A stretch of DNA of 64,000 nucleotides, from assembly GCA_002221725.1 (NCBI GenBank), contig NJFT01000111.1, forward strand, positions 1-64,000, in the 5' to 3' direction. The stretch is from Scedosporium boydii. Its lineage: Eukaryota; Ascomycota; Sordariomycetes; Microascales; Microascaceae. The notes beneath the pieces were generated by a model, which was given only the letters and a program-made list of their open reading frames with translations, was not told the DNA's origin and made no database searches. The position numbers and the translations under genes were made by a program. Shown here one piece after another: positions 9,550-21,760 of this stretch (positions within the stretch are counted from its first letter, which is position 1; every line of letters begins with the position of its first letter).

Positions 9550-12273
9550 GGAGTGTTCCGTTGCCAAGCTCGCATCAAATGTTATAGGGGGCTCGAAAAG
9601 AGTGAGACGTGGAAAGGTAAATTGATGCTGATAGAAAACGAGGTTAGATAGGTGTTGGATTTCATTTCTTTTTTCTTCTCTTGACTTTCTCTTCTCTCAA
9701 CTGTTAGCTACGTCTTAGCTTCTAGTTGCTTTTTCATTCCCCTTTTCTTTTTTGGCTTGCACACCGGTGCTCCTTTTTGTCTACGGTACAGGAAACCAAG
9801 CTTGGGATAGATTGAGGACTTTGAATTGGACTTGACTCATTTTCTTCACAGAGAGCTCGACTAGAGGTGTTGCAACAGCTACTATCGATTGACCAATGAT
9901 CAATACCTACGTAACTGAGCCTCGACGCTACTTGTACTAACAATGGGAGCGTACTAGTAGGTTGTTCTCAAAATGCTCAGTTCGACGGCACAGTCGACGA
10001 TGCTTCGTCGCTGATGTTAGGCGGATCATGAGCAGGCATAATCCGGATACTTGCATCGTCCCGGTTCGAGCCTATGAGGAGAGAGGAACGCGAAGCTGTC
10101 GCGTGTTGAATGGTGGAAGCTCCTTATTCCCCCTGTTTTGCCTCTTTCGTTGTGATAGAGTTGATCTGAGGGATCTGAGGGATGAATGCTAAATGCTGCA
10201 GATCATGTGGCGGCAGAGATGACTTTATTCCTGCAGCAGCCAGTCAAGGCCGTCATCCGGGGGAGAACGCTTGTCCACAGGAAGATAGGATGGTGTCACG
10301 GTGGTGATTTGGCCATGTACGACTCGACTGCGAGATTGATGGCGTCGTGGAGGCGTCTTGGACGTGTAGATTAAGTGTGCAGGGTCTCACTGGATTGGGC
10401 AAGATGATGGGGTCATCTTCATTCGTGCCAACAGGGCGGCTCGCCTATCAACTTGTTGGACTTGCCCAGTTGGGTGATATTGATAGCCTGGAGAGTGAGT
10501 GACACCGGCTTGACCGGTTTTTGACTGGCTTGGCTGCGAAGTCTGGCTTCGAAGATGCAACTGTAATAGGATCAAGATCCAACGCGATAATAATCATCGG
10601 GCAATGGCGAATCAATGGCAAACTGGAACTACGCTAATGCTTCCTGGTGTCGTCTTAGTCGAGGGGAGGAAATTTAAGCCCCTGAGAGACCCTGGTCATT
10701 GGAAAACTACTTCGAGAACTCGAATTCGTCTGAATGGTTCAAAGTGATGTTTCTTGTCTTCCCCTGTTATTCTCATTTCTGGCGGGGGAGAAACAAAAGC
10801 TACAAAACTGTACTTCTAAGAATACTTCGTACTTGATGGAAACTTTAGAAACTTGACACCGTCTCCTGCTCTCAGATATGGAGGTGGCATCGAACGCGAG
10901 CACGACTTTGTTAGTTTAGTTCCATTGCAGGTCCCAAACTCCAGTCGTACGGTTTTTCCTCTGGGACATCTGTTTTCTGCGACCAGCTTTGTCGTGCCCT
11001 GGCCCAAAGAGTTAAAGAACCCACCCGCGATTCCCCTCGAACCGTTTCAGCCTTCTTGGCTCAAGGCATGAAACCGATCCAACTCCATTGTGCTGCCGAA
11101 GCCGTGTTGTGTACGAAGTAGAGAGAACCAAGTACCTTTACTGTCTGGAATGTGCCGTACAAAGTAACCCCCAGTCGAACAAACTAAGTCGCTCCCACTC
11201 GGGGTCTAGTCAGGACACGCTCACACGATGCATGCATTGGATGCATTACTTCGTAAACTAGATGCGCGAGGTGCAGGTACGGTACCTTTCAAGTACTTGC
11301 GTTGCACCCCTTCACTATGCAGCGTAATACTTATAGCGGCTTGGCTAGTGCCATTGACTGCTATAACCCCACTGGTCAATAGCGCAGTTGAGTCCAAATT
11401 CTCCGTGAATTAGTGCATGCAGGTACGAAGTTCTCCTGAATTGACGCTTGATTGATTTGATACTTCGTATTGTGCATTACTCAAGCACTTATGCGCAGTA
11501 CCAGTTCCCCGTCCTAGCACTTGGCTGCTGCTATTGGACCCTTGTAATACAGCCCTGCCAGACCGCCAGATCGGTACCACCCTGAGCATATCCCGTATTA
11601 GACCAATTGATCAGTACGAACTCCTTCGTACCGACCACAACAAGCACAGAGCAGCGAGCCTCAGGCTTGTCGTGAAATCCTCAAAGCTCGACCCCTTCGG
11701 ATCTTTATTGTTTGGGAGGCGGGTACTGTGGGTTTCCAGGACAAAGACGAGGTCGTACATTCTCAACTTCTCTTTCACTACGACGATTTTTCGACTCCGA
11801 ATCCTTTGTCCCCGAATCTCGACCTATCTCTACGCATCCGAATCTCCCTGACCGTTTCTCCTCGCTTTGCCCTGACCTCTGACTCTGCCACACAACACCC
11901 TCTCCTGCCGCCAAAATCTCACCATACCACACCACCCTACACGAGCTGAGTCGAAGCCGAGCCACGAAGGACTGAGGCGGGCTAAAAATAACAAGATCCC
12001 ATCCCAGCCGATCAGAGAGGACTTCGAACGAGTGTTGTTGAACACACGCCTAGCGAAGCTCGAAGTTCCTCGATCCAATCACGCCCAACGAAATTACACA
12101 TACACAGACATTCTCTCACAGAATTAAACTCTTCATGGCATACCGTATTCTCTTCTTTACCGCGAGGCGATAGTCGGATTGCGACGTCCCGGTCTTCTTT
12201 CTCTCTCACCGGCGGTCCTTTCCCAGACGGCCCTTGAAGACCTAGACACACGTCTCACATCCCCCACCTCGCG
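9550..12273. other. 2.7 kb gene-free region rich in a TACTTCGTA 9-mer
   Basis: No open frame here looks like a gene. Four exact TACTTCGTA/TACGAAGTA copies lie at 10823-10831, 11112-11120, 11247-11255 and 11461-11469. There is one 8/9 match at 11424-11432 and an inverted repeat GTACGAA-4 nt-TTCGTAC at 11614-11631. The right end is presumably the promoter and leader of the RabGAP gene. Confidence 0.55.
10823..11631. repeat. Cluster of TACTTCGTA / TACGAAGTA motifs
   Basis: Within 0.8 kb there are four exact copies of the 9-mer (two-strand count), one near copy, and an inverted pair of its TTCGTAC half. Three further exact copies occur elsewhere in the window (2409, 49236, 53239), all intergenic or promoter-proximal. 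By simple base-count expectation about 0.5 copies would occur in 64 kb on both strands. It could be a transcription-factor site or the core of a dispersed short repeat. Confidence 0.5.
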
Positions 12274-15200
12274 ATGGAGCCTTTCCTACTCGGCGGAGGA
12301 GGAACGAACTGGCAGACACCCGCCGAAGCAGAACCCGAGCGGTACCAATATCAATACGGCACCAGCAATCATGTCCCCGACCCGACCACCACCCCCACAA
12401 AAAGCAATACCCGCGAGTCAGGCCCAACGGTCACCGCCGTGGTCCCTGCCGCCGCCATGGAGAACAAAAGCAACAATAGCTACAGCATAGCGCAGTCCGA
12501 CGAGACACACGACTCCATGGTCACCATTCCCCTGTCCGGCCCTCCTTCGCTCGCCATCGATACGAATGTCCCCGTCCCGGTGGGTCCGAGCTGGTTGGGT
12601 CGGAATGTTGAGACGATAGAGCACGTGTCGGATGAGGAGACTAGTTCTAATGTCTCGGTAGTTGAGGATGAATATCACGATGCTGTTATACAGAACGACG
12701 AGGATGCGCTGGATGATACTACCCCGAAGCAGGAGGATCTAGGGCGGAGCCTCGAGGCGGAACTGCAGCAAACTGAAGAGTCGGACGGCGAGAACGATGT
12801 GGTCGACCGGAACCTGAATACCCCTACACCTACAACACATACGCGAGAAGCTTCTGTAAATTGGGATGAACTACAAAAAACGGAGGATGAGCAGCCCAAG
12901 GACGAGCAGACCGAAACCGTAAGCTAACACACTCCATCCCTATCCCTCGCATATGCAACCCCCCAAAATCCGAAATTAGGATTTACCACTAACACTTCCA
13001 ATCTAGTCTACGAATCTACTACGTGCCAGGCTGGAACAGGAAAATGCAAAGCTAGAGGAAAGCCCCAAGAACACTCGAATAGAATCCGTCAAGCAACGAG
13101 ATCCACCCCAACAACGACCGACTCCCCCCTCAATATCCCAGCTCAAGCGAATGGTTAACGGCCCTACGCCCCAAGCTCTTCGATACTCCATGCTCCCCCC
13201 GCCCCCGATGACCGACCTCGAGTTCTACGCAGCCCTCGTAAAGGACTATCAACAAACGGCCGAGCGACTGCCCACATTACTAACGAATAAGATACGGAAA
13301 GGCATACCTCCGCCGTTGCGCGGTGTGGTCTGGCAAAGCATATCGGGGGCCCGGGACCCGGCGCTGGGAGAGCAGTATGACCGGCTGTGCAGCGAATCGA
13401 GTCCCGTCGAGCCCTTGTTTAGCAAGGAGCTTGCGCGGAGTTTTCCGGGCGTCGACATGTTTCGCGAACCCGGTGGCGACGGGCAGAGGATGCTCAGCCA
13501 AGTGCTCAAGTGCTTGAGTATTTACGATCGTGAGATTGGGTATTGCCAAGGGTTGGCTTTCCTGGCTGGGCCGTTGCTCATGCATATGCCTGACAAGGCC
13601 ACCTTTTGTGTTCTTGTTCGGTAAGTACCAACCATTTTTTTTTCAGACGGAAAGGGGAGAAAAGAAGAAAAAGGAAAACAAAAAGAAAAAAGACCCATTC
13701 CATTGGGTTTTCGATTGATGTTCGCTGGGGTGGCAGAAAATGGGTCGAGGGATGACCCTGGTTCCCCTTCTTGAGATGCTTCATCGAGTGTATTTTCCCC
13801 CTCACTAACAAAATGCGATTAGATTGATGGAACAATATGATTTGCGCAGCTGCTTCCGTCCCGACTACGCAGGGCTGCACCTCCGAATCTACCAGTTTCG
13901 CCAGCTCCTGCGGCACAATCTGCCCACATTGTCGGCCCACCTCGATGATCTGCGAGTTGACCCGTCCTATGTTTCACAGTGGTTACTCGGCTTCTTCGCC
14001 GTGACGTGCCCCCTGCCCATGCTGTTTCGCATCTACGATGTGCTCCTGGCCGAGGGAGCCACCGAGACTTTCATGCGCGTGGCCCTGTCGCTGATGCGCC
14101 GGAACGAGTCCAGAATCCTGGCCTGCACGAGGTCGGAAGACGTATCTCATTTCCTGCTCTCGAGGGGGATTTGGGATTCTTACCATTACAATGCCGATGA
14201 ATTTGTCCAGGATTTTATCAGCCTAAGCGGAGAGGTTGGACGAGAAAAATTACTTCAATTGGAAATTACCTTTAAGGAATCGCAATTACCACCAAACCAA
14301 GCGACAGTTTCGGACAACAATACTAGGAGCACGTCGGAGTCGGGATCGGCCCATGTCGGCGACACGAGCAGCGGTGCGAACGCGGCGCGAGCGTCGGAGG
14401 ATATTATTAACGCAGCAGCTTCGAAATTCCTGGGACGTGCGTCACCCTCTTCTTCGTCATCGTCACCTTCTTCGTCGCCATCGTCATCGACCAAGCCGGC
14501 AAACCTGAGCCCCGGGCTCAGCGCGCCGTCGACGCCGGTGACGATGCTGCGGAGGAGCGGGTCGAAGCAGAGCTTGGCGTCGACGCTCAATTCCATGGAG
14601 GCGAGCTCCGTCAGCGTCGTTAGTAGCGCGTCGACCGGGGCTACGAGCGTGTCAAGCCAGTCGTCTTCTTCGGACAGTATTAAGGACAACCGGTTGTCCT
14701 CCCCGGTGACGGGTGGTGGCGGCGGTAGCAACAGCGAAACAACAACGTCAACAAATGTCGTTCCCGTCCCATCCGCCGTCGGTAGCCCTGTCATCATTCG
14801 CAGTGGTAGTAGCGCCGGCGGCAGCAATAGCACAGAGCGCCCGCCGCCATCGATGTCGAAGAATCCGTCGGAAGAGAAATACCTGCACGACCAGATCGAG
14901 GACCTGCTCATGGTCCTTAGCGAGCTACAGCGGAATCAAGCACTCCTAGCGAGCCAACTAAAGCAGGAGCAAGCTGAGCGTGCCGAAGATAAAGAAGTCG
15001 TCCGTGTGCTAGCCAACACGCTTCGATCAGGAGGCGCCGTTGTCGACGCGGGGGCCGCCGAGCTGCAGGCCGTGGAGGAGCGATTCGGCATCTACGCGGG
15101 CCAGGACGGGCTGTCGCCCTTGCCGTCGAAAACGCAGCTCTACGAGGACCTCACCGAGGCCAAGGAGAAGCTCGCGGCGGCCCTCGCAGAGTCGCAGCAG

Positions 15201-15920
15201 TACAGCAGACGCATCTACGAGTTGGACCAGGAGGTCGCGAGCCTCAAGCAGACGGTGCGCGAGAGCCATGCGCATGTGCGTACGCTTCATCAGGAGAAGC
15301 AGAGGCTTGAGAAGCAGGTGCATACTATGAGGACTCGGGCGTCGGCGGCGTCCAATAATAGCAACGAGGGCGTGTTCGGCGTCGTATCTAGAGGTCGGAC
15401 GGATGTTCCTGGTGCTGGTGTCGGAGTAGGAGGAGGAGGGCCGGGTGGCGATGCACGCATGTCGATGCTGGGGAATGGGTTGAGGGAGTTTAAGCTCGGA
15501 CGGAGCGGGTCGCCGCCTTCGGGGCCATCGGCGTATAACCGCCGGACATCATCACTCGCTCCTTCAAACACCAACGGTGCCAACAACAATAACCAAAACA
15601 ACGAGGATACGCTCCTCCGCGAGCTCGTGCAAGCAAAGACGGCCGAAGCGATCGCCAAAGAAGAAGCCGACGAGGCAAGACAGAAACTTGACGCCTTCAA
15701 GAGGGCGTACGGCATCCCTTCGGGTGAGAATCCGCCGCCGTTAGGGTCAAGCTTGACGGTTGCGAGTGCGGCGCAGGCTGCGCAGAACGCGGGACAGGCT
15801 GCTATGGGGATTTTGGGGAGGTTTACGGCTGCGGCGGGGGATGGGGGGAATAAGGGGGCAGCCGCGGCTGGAAATGGAGGAGGAGGAGGTGGTGGTGGGT
15901 TTTGGGGGTGGAGGAGATGA
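12274..15920 (+). CDS. TBC-domain Rab GTPase-activating protein, Gyp5/EVI5-like, with C-terminal coiled coil
   Basis: Stimulates GTP hydrolysis by Rab/Ypt proteins; the yeast relatives Gyp5/Gyl1 act on Ypt1 and Sec4 in ER-Golgi and polarised secretion. Exons 12274-12918, 13007-13620, 13823-15920 give 1118 aa. All junctions keep frame, with donors GTAAGC and GTAAGT and acceptors CTAG and TTAG. Residues 1 to about 260 are acidic and disordered. The TBC domain spans about 310-520: RGVVW near 320, KELARSFPG carrying the catalytic Arg at about 359 (Glu replaces the usual Asp of the IxxDxxR motif), and IGYCQG with the glutamine finger near 396. Further on come YDVLLAEG and then LARVAL-type helices. 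After a Ser/Gly-rich linker the C-terminal third has two coiled-coil stretches and ends in a poly-Gly tract before FWGWRR. The TBC family is certain; orthology to Gyp5 is inferred from TBC plus coiled-coil order. Confidence 0.9.
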
Positions 15921-18658
15921 GTTGAGTTGGATGGACTTTGCGGAGTCGAGATGCCTTTTTACGAATACCCTCTTCCTTTTTACCTCTTTTTCTTCAATAC
16001 CTCCTCTCTTCTTTCGGCTTATCCTTGGGATGCCAATATCCCCTTTTATACTCCTTCTATCATCTTTTTAACTCGACCGAAACTTCTCACGCAGACAAGT
16101 CAAGACCATCTCGGATCGTCTGCTACTCTTTTTTTACACTTAACTTCCTCCTTCTCACTCCTCATCTTCCTTCTTTCCTTTTCACCATTCGGGAACAAAA
16201 CGTGTTTATATACCCTGGGGTTTCTTTTCTTTCGAATGAAAATTGCATATTAGACTGGGCAAGATCTTGAGAGATCACAATTTGAAGGTTCTTCTTTATT
16301 TTATATTTTTTTTTTTTCTATGGTGGCTATAGATCAAACGGAATCGGCGACAAGGGATGAGATCTCGAAACATCAACTCATGCGAGGGGAGTGCGTGGAA
16401 ATCTATATAGAAATCGAACTAATGGGGTTATCCAACCCCCATCAGTATTTTTATAAACGGGATATTTTAACCTCCCCAAGGATGCCTTGCTTTATGCTCC
16501 ATGTGAATCTTGAGAGTGACTCGCAAGTTCAACGGGAAAAAGGGCCTGGTTGAAGCTTACGAGGGCATTTCGGGCTCAATATGAGGGCTTCTCTCCGCCG
16601 TGCCACAGTGATAGGATTTTAAGTTTGGGAAAGGGGCTTGGGCGATGAGTTGGCGTCATCGTTGTTAGCGGTGTTGCGTCATTGCGGGATTTGGGGGGAA
16701 GACGAGCATTGAATGTGATTTGATGTAATCTACACTGCGGGATGAGATCACACTGCGCTTGAGATCTTCTGTTGGTAGTGAACAAACTTCTCATGGGCCT
16801 GTACAGGTACACCATCTACAAAATAGAAAAAAGGATACTTGTCAAGATCACGTACGGGAGCAAACTAAGAATCTAGATGCTGTCTTCAAATTGTCCGAGT
16901 CAGGTCGCAACTTCTCGGGGATCGCATGAGTAAGCCAAACCCGAGTTTGCGGAAGGAAGTGGGTGGGTGGTGGGACTATCACATGCTATTTTGCGCAGAT
17001 GGGGGAGCTGGGCACGCGAGTGTTCGGCATGGCCAACGTGTCTTGGTCCACGACACACCTGAGCAGATACGTTGCTTGCTGACCTTTTCACACGGTGGCT
17101 TCAATCGAGAGGTGCCTAATATTTTCTGAAGAGGGAAAAATAGGCAGCGAAGGATGTTGTGTCCAAGTCTTGATGCTCTTGTCGTCTCGTGTCTTCTTAT
17201 TTGTTCTTGAGGGAGGTTTTGGTTTCAGAAGGGGGAAGGAGGGTACATAGAGATCAGATGTACTCTTCGGCGAAGATGTACTTTTTTTTTTTTCCTCTGT
17301 TCGTCCTTCTTCTCGTTTGTACCTTCCTCGTCGTCGCATTTAGGTAAAAGACCATCCGTCAATGCTGGACCCATCACACCATGTACGTAACAGTACTAGG
17401 CACTTTAGCGGCTCATAGTGCTCGCTCTAGCGCCATGCGAGCTTTTGCATGAGGTTGTTTGAGCTGTCAAGGTACCGGTACTTCTGTAGCTCTGCTGCGT
17501 AATGGGTTACTATGGAATGGTGCCTATAGCTACGGGGATTTACAGTGTCTCCACGGACCAAGCCGTCTGGCGGCGTTGCCGTAGCTGCGTAGCACGAAAT
17601 TTCAAACGAGATTATTGATTCAAGGGAAACAAACGACGCCTTGTTTTTTTCCCTTTTTATTGGAAAGAAATTGTCAGGCTCGCAGTCGAGAGGACAGAGC
17701 TAAGGCGCGCAGAGAGGAGGCGGATTTCCCAGCGTCTAGAAGCCAGACGCATGAATACTGAGAAACACCAACAGGCCAGTATATCTGTCCTTGGAGGTTG
17801 ATAAGAGAAGTCGTGATGAATGAGAAGGGTCCTTCGTAGTTTGTATTGCTACAAGCCACAAGCAAGTCGAACAACGCAGCATCGAATGAGAATCCAGGCT
17901 ACACCCTCAAGGTAAAGATGTTACAAGGTCAAATATAGCTCTACAAAGTACACTATGCTACAGCGTTACTCTTCCGACGAGGTGTATCAATTCAAATGTT
18001 CTAGAGCCAGCAATGTGTTGTACTTCAGCGCTGTGTAGCACAGTGCAGTGTACTTCGGAGTCCTGTTTGGGTCCGTTTCTTGGAAGGAAGGAACAAAACA
18101 GCCATTCCATCATCAGCAGCATCATCATTGATCCTTGTTGATCCATTTGATCTCATCAAATGTCTCCCACCTCCTTCCTTACCTCATAACCTCCCTCCCA
18201 CCTTCCCAAACACAATCAAACCAAAATACCTGATAAATTTTTAATTCTGTAACAAAATCACAAATCTCCATCACGAGAACACATTCTTCTTCTCCCCGAA
18301 ATCCATCTACGTCGTCGTCGTCCTCTTCTCCTGCCAACAGCTCCGTAACACAAGCTCCACTGAACTCTGATTCCGCCTTCAATCTCCCTCAGACCATATT
18401 CCGTACACCCCCTTATCTCAGGCCCCCCCGGCACAACCGAGCTTTCGATTCTCCACAGGCGCCATTTCCACACCCAGCTGCAAATTTTATTTTGAGAGCA
18501 GAAAAAGAAAAACAAACGGAAACGAGAAGTTCGGGATTTCCATCTCTACAGAAAGCTTCGATTATATTTTCTCGTGCCCCAATATCGAATCTTCTCAAAA
18601 CAGCACAAAATCCCACTGCCGTGTGTTAGAAACCGCAGGAATCTGCTGATATTTTACA
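15921..18658. other. 2.7 kb intergenic region before the reticulon gene
   Basis: No gene is supported. The left part is T-rich and probably the 3' untranslated region of the RabGAP gene. Small frames of 60-110 codons are unrelated to known families. The last 500 bases are C/T-rich and likely form the promoter and leader of the reticulon gene. Confidence 0.45.
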
Positions 18659-20107
18659 ATGGCCGATACGCTTAGCCATGGCAACGGCACAGCCAAGCCT
18701 AGTAAGGTAGGTTTACTCGTTGATATTTTCTTGCAGAAAACATTCGGAGAAGCTGTGGGCGTGTTGAACTGACGAGGCTTTTGATGCGTTTGACAGTATT
18801 TCGCTCGTTTTCTTCGCTCTCGAAACGATGGGAGCTCGCAATAGCTCCCCTCCTCCCCCTATTCCGATATGAGCTTGTTCATCGTCTTTTTTTTCCGCGC
18901 CCTCCAGATTGCAGCTCTCTAGCTGCCGATCGTGTAGCTGGCGGTGGACTGCCCGATTTTCTTGATCGACGATGGGCTACACGATCTCGAAGGCTACATT
19001 TCTGGCTTTGGTTTTGCTCCTTCTTTTTGGTGCTCGAGCTAATCTCCTTCATCACAAACAGACAAGGATGACGTTTACCGAAGGCCATCCCCTACCACTC
19101 CCACGAATCAGCCCTTGACCCATTACCACTCGTACTTCTTCGATCTTCTCTCGTGGAAGAATCCTCGTACGTATACTCCGAGCTAGAATCCGATCCTTGA
19201 CTGTCTCTGATACTGACTGGTGCGCAATTACTAGGTGCCTCCGCCATCGTCTACGCCAGTATCATCTCCCTCATCTTCGCCGCCAGGTATCTCGACGTTA
19301 TCCGATACTTCTTCAAGCTCACCTGGGTCGCCCTTGGTACCACTGTCGCCCTCGAGGTCGCTGGAAAGGTCCTCCTTGGCCAGGGCATTACCTCTCAGCT
19401 TCGTCCCAAGAAGTACCATGTGGTTTCTCGCGAGACGCTCGATGCTCTGATAGGAGACGTGCACGAGCTCATCAACTTTTTTGTGATTGAAGCCCAGAGG
19501 ATTCTGTTCGCGGAGAACATTGGTGTTTCGGCTGGCGTAAGTCTTTTCTGCCTCGGCGTGCACTGTAGTTTATTCTCCACCCGCGTCCCAGTACTAACGC
19601 AAGAAACTACAGGCCTTCATTGCCGCTTTCGTGTCGTACTACCTCGTCAAGGTCGTTCCCTACTGGGGCCTTGCCATTATCAGCACCACCGCCGTCTTCA
19701 TGATCCCCCTCGTCTACACCTCCAACCAGGAGCTCATCGATGCCCAGCTCAAGCACGCCTCCGAGCTTGTTAACGCCCAGACTGCCCAGGTCCGAAGCGC
19801 CGCCAAGGAGCACACTGCCCACGTCGCCGAGCTTACCAAGCAGTACATGGGTGACTACTCTGCCAAGGCTCAGGGCCTCATCCGCGGCCGATCTGCCTCC
19901 CCCGAGGTTCACCCCATCCGCGCCGCTCCCTCGGCCCCCACCACCGTTCCTGTCCCCGCTCTCACCGACGCCGACTTCCCTGCTGCTCCTTCTAGCACCT
20001 TGGAGGAGAAGAAGGATAAGGAGGTGGAGGGAGCCGACGGCCACCCCGCCGATTCCGCCGAGCCCGCCAAGCCTGCTTCTTCTGACGAGCCTCTTGTCAG
20101 CCTCTAA
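18659..20107 (+). CDS. rtn1: Reticulon-like ER membrane-shaping protein
   Basis: Reticulons insert hydrophobic hairpins into the ER membrane and stabilise curved tubules. Exons 18659-18706, 19067-19166, 19235-19536, 19613-20107 give 314 aa. The reticulon homology domain begins at YFFDLLSWKNPRASA (about 37-54). It contains two long hydrophobic hairpins: one from about 52 to 100, the other from about 151 to 190 (AFIAAFVSYYLVK to VFMIPLVY). It ends in the usual NQELIDAQL helix. The C-terminal 90 residues are Ala/Pro/Glu-rich. The first intron is long (360 nt). Its acceptor is ambiguous: GTAGGT with ACAAG at 19066 keeps frame (used here), while a donor 4 nt later with ACAG at 19062 would also keep frame and add two residues. 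The other junctions are unambiguous. It is convergent with the topoisomerase II gene. Confidence 0.92.
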
Positions 20108-21760
20108 ATAGGGAGGAAGGAGAAGAGAGTCTGCGGGGTTGAGCGGGTCACGACGCCTGCGACTTTGCCAAAACCTTGCAGTGTCTTTCTGCACTGAACA
20201 CGACACAATGTGTGGAAACGAGACCATGTCCAGGCAACGAGAAGCTTTACGAATGCATCCGTCCATCATGTTTTGGTACCTCTTTATTGACGAAATTGCG
20301 TAATCGGCTTTTGTTTCTTCATTTTATTTCTTCTTTTACTCGTCTGTGGACTGCCTTTTAATCTCGAATGGGAAAGGAGCAAACTCTTTTTTTTTTTTTC
20401 TTGACATGGGAATCTCTCGGAATCGTATGGACAACACAGCTTCCCATGCTTTTTTGTAGGAAAGGGAGAAAGGGAAAGAAAACAAGAGAGGCGTTCTGTT
20501 ATTTTAACACTACCAAACTTTTGTATCTCCATCTCTTCCCCCCTTTTTAACCCAGCTTTTGTTCTGTTTTTATTTCTCCCAATGAATGGTTTATTTCCCT
20601 TTTTACGGCCAATAGAATTTTTTGGGGGACGGGAGGATATTGGGAAGAAGGGAGGGCGTCAAGTTTTTATTTCTTGTTCTTTTAATGTTTCTGAAGTCCG
20701 AAGCAGCAACAGGTGAAGGGGATGATGGAAGGGGGAGGAATGTGCCAGAGGGGACTTCTTTTTGCTTTGCGAAGGATCCCTTTTGGGAACTAAATTGAAT
20801 GCTGTTTGGTATTGATGCCTCTTTTTAATTGTATGGTTTTTAATGCCTCCATGGACTTGGATTCGACTCTTGGAGCTGTGACGATTGTGTGTCCGTCTGG
20901 GGGTTCGAGGACACGTCAGAGAAGGCCGGGGTATGTGAAGCGGTGTAAGTTGGGACTATGCCAGTAAGTTGGATGATTTTGAAAACGTGTTTGAACATCT
21001 TCCAAGGCATCCATGGAAGTGAGAGATGTTGCCTGCTCTACCTGGGGGGAAAACTCTGCAAGACATGCTGCCCCTTCCCTCGGAAAGAAGAACGAAAACC
21101 CACCATGGCCTTCCGAGCGCCTCGCTGGCAAGAGAAATCCACGGTCTACGTTGGCGAATTGAGGCGGTTGTCCAGAAGCCAATGTTGCGGCTGCCTAGCT
21201 TATAAAGTCACCCTTTGCCAGATCCGAGTGCTTCATAGGGGCCCGGACGCCAAGACACCGTAGATGCAAGTGTGGTTCGGGCGGTTGGGCACTCCCAGTC
21301 GTAATAAAAAAAAAAGGGCGGGTTTTACGGCCGACGGCGTGTCTTACTTCTGTTGTTAGCGAGCTGGACGTGCCACTTCTGCCTCATCGCCTCGAGAATC
21401 CCGCCGCTGGTTAAGAAATCAGACAAGTTAGCACTCAGACAGTTTAGGTTATAGACAATCTACAGGTGGGTGAGGAGGGCAATATACGGGCGGGATGCTA
21501 CGAGGTCCTTCTACGAGACTGCTACAAAGCCATGTAAGATGTCCATGTGGATTGAACAATGTTTCATTGAGAACAAAGAAAGAAATTAAATCAAACCAAC
21601 CGAACAGAAGGAAAACACACGTAGCGCCATAAATCACACTTCCCACTCTCCCAACCACCAACTCTCAATCCCGATCCCCAAGGAAAAAGTCCCAACCGAC
21701 AGGCGAAGGAAACAACAAAAATACACATGGATACCAAAAAGAAAACCTCCCCAAACCAGT
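20108..21760. other. Convergent intergenic region between reticulon and topoisomerase II genes
   Basis: Both flanking genes end here, so 3' untranslated regions and terminators are expected. The sequence has several T-rich tracts (for example around 20388-20400 and 20540-20620). No gene is supported; open frames stay at or below about 100 codons. Confidence 0.5.

Noticed and set aside
19607..20269. 220-codon minus-strand frame opposite the reticulon C-terminus
   Set aside because: Antisense of an Ala/Pro-rich exon; no recognisable domain.
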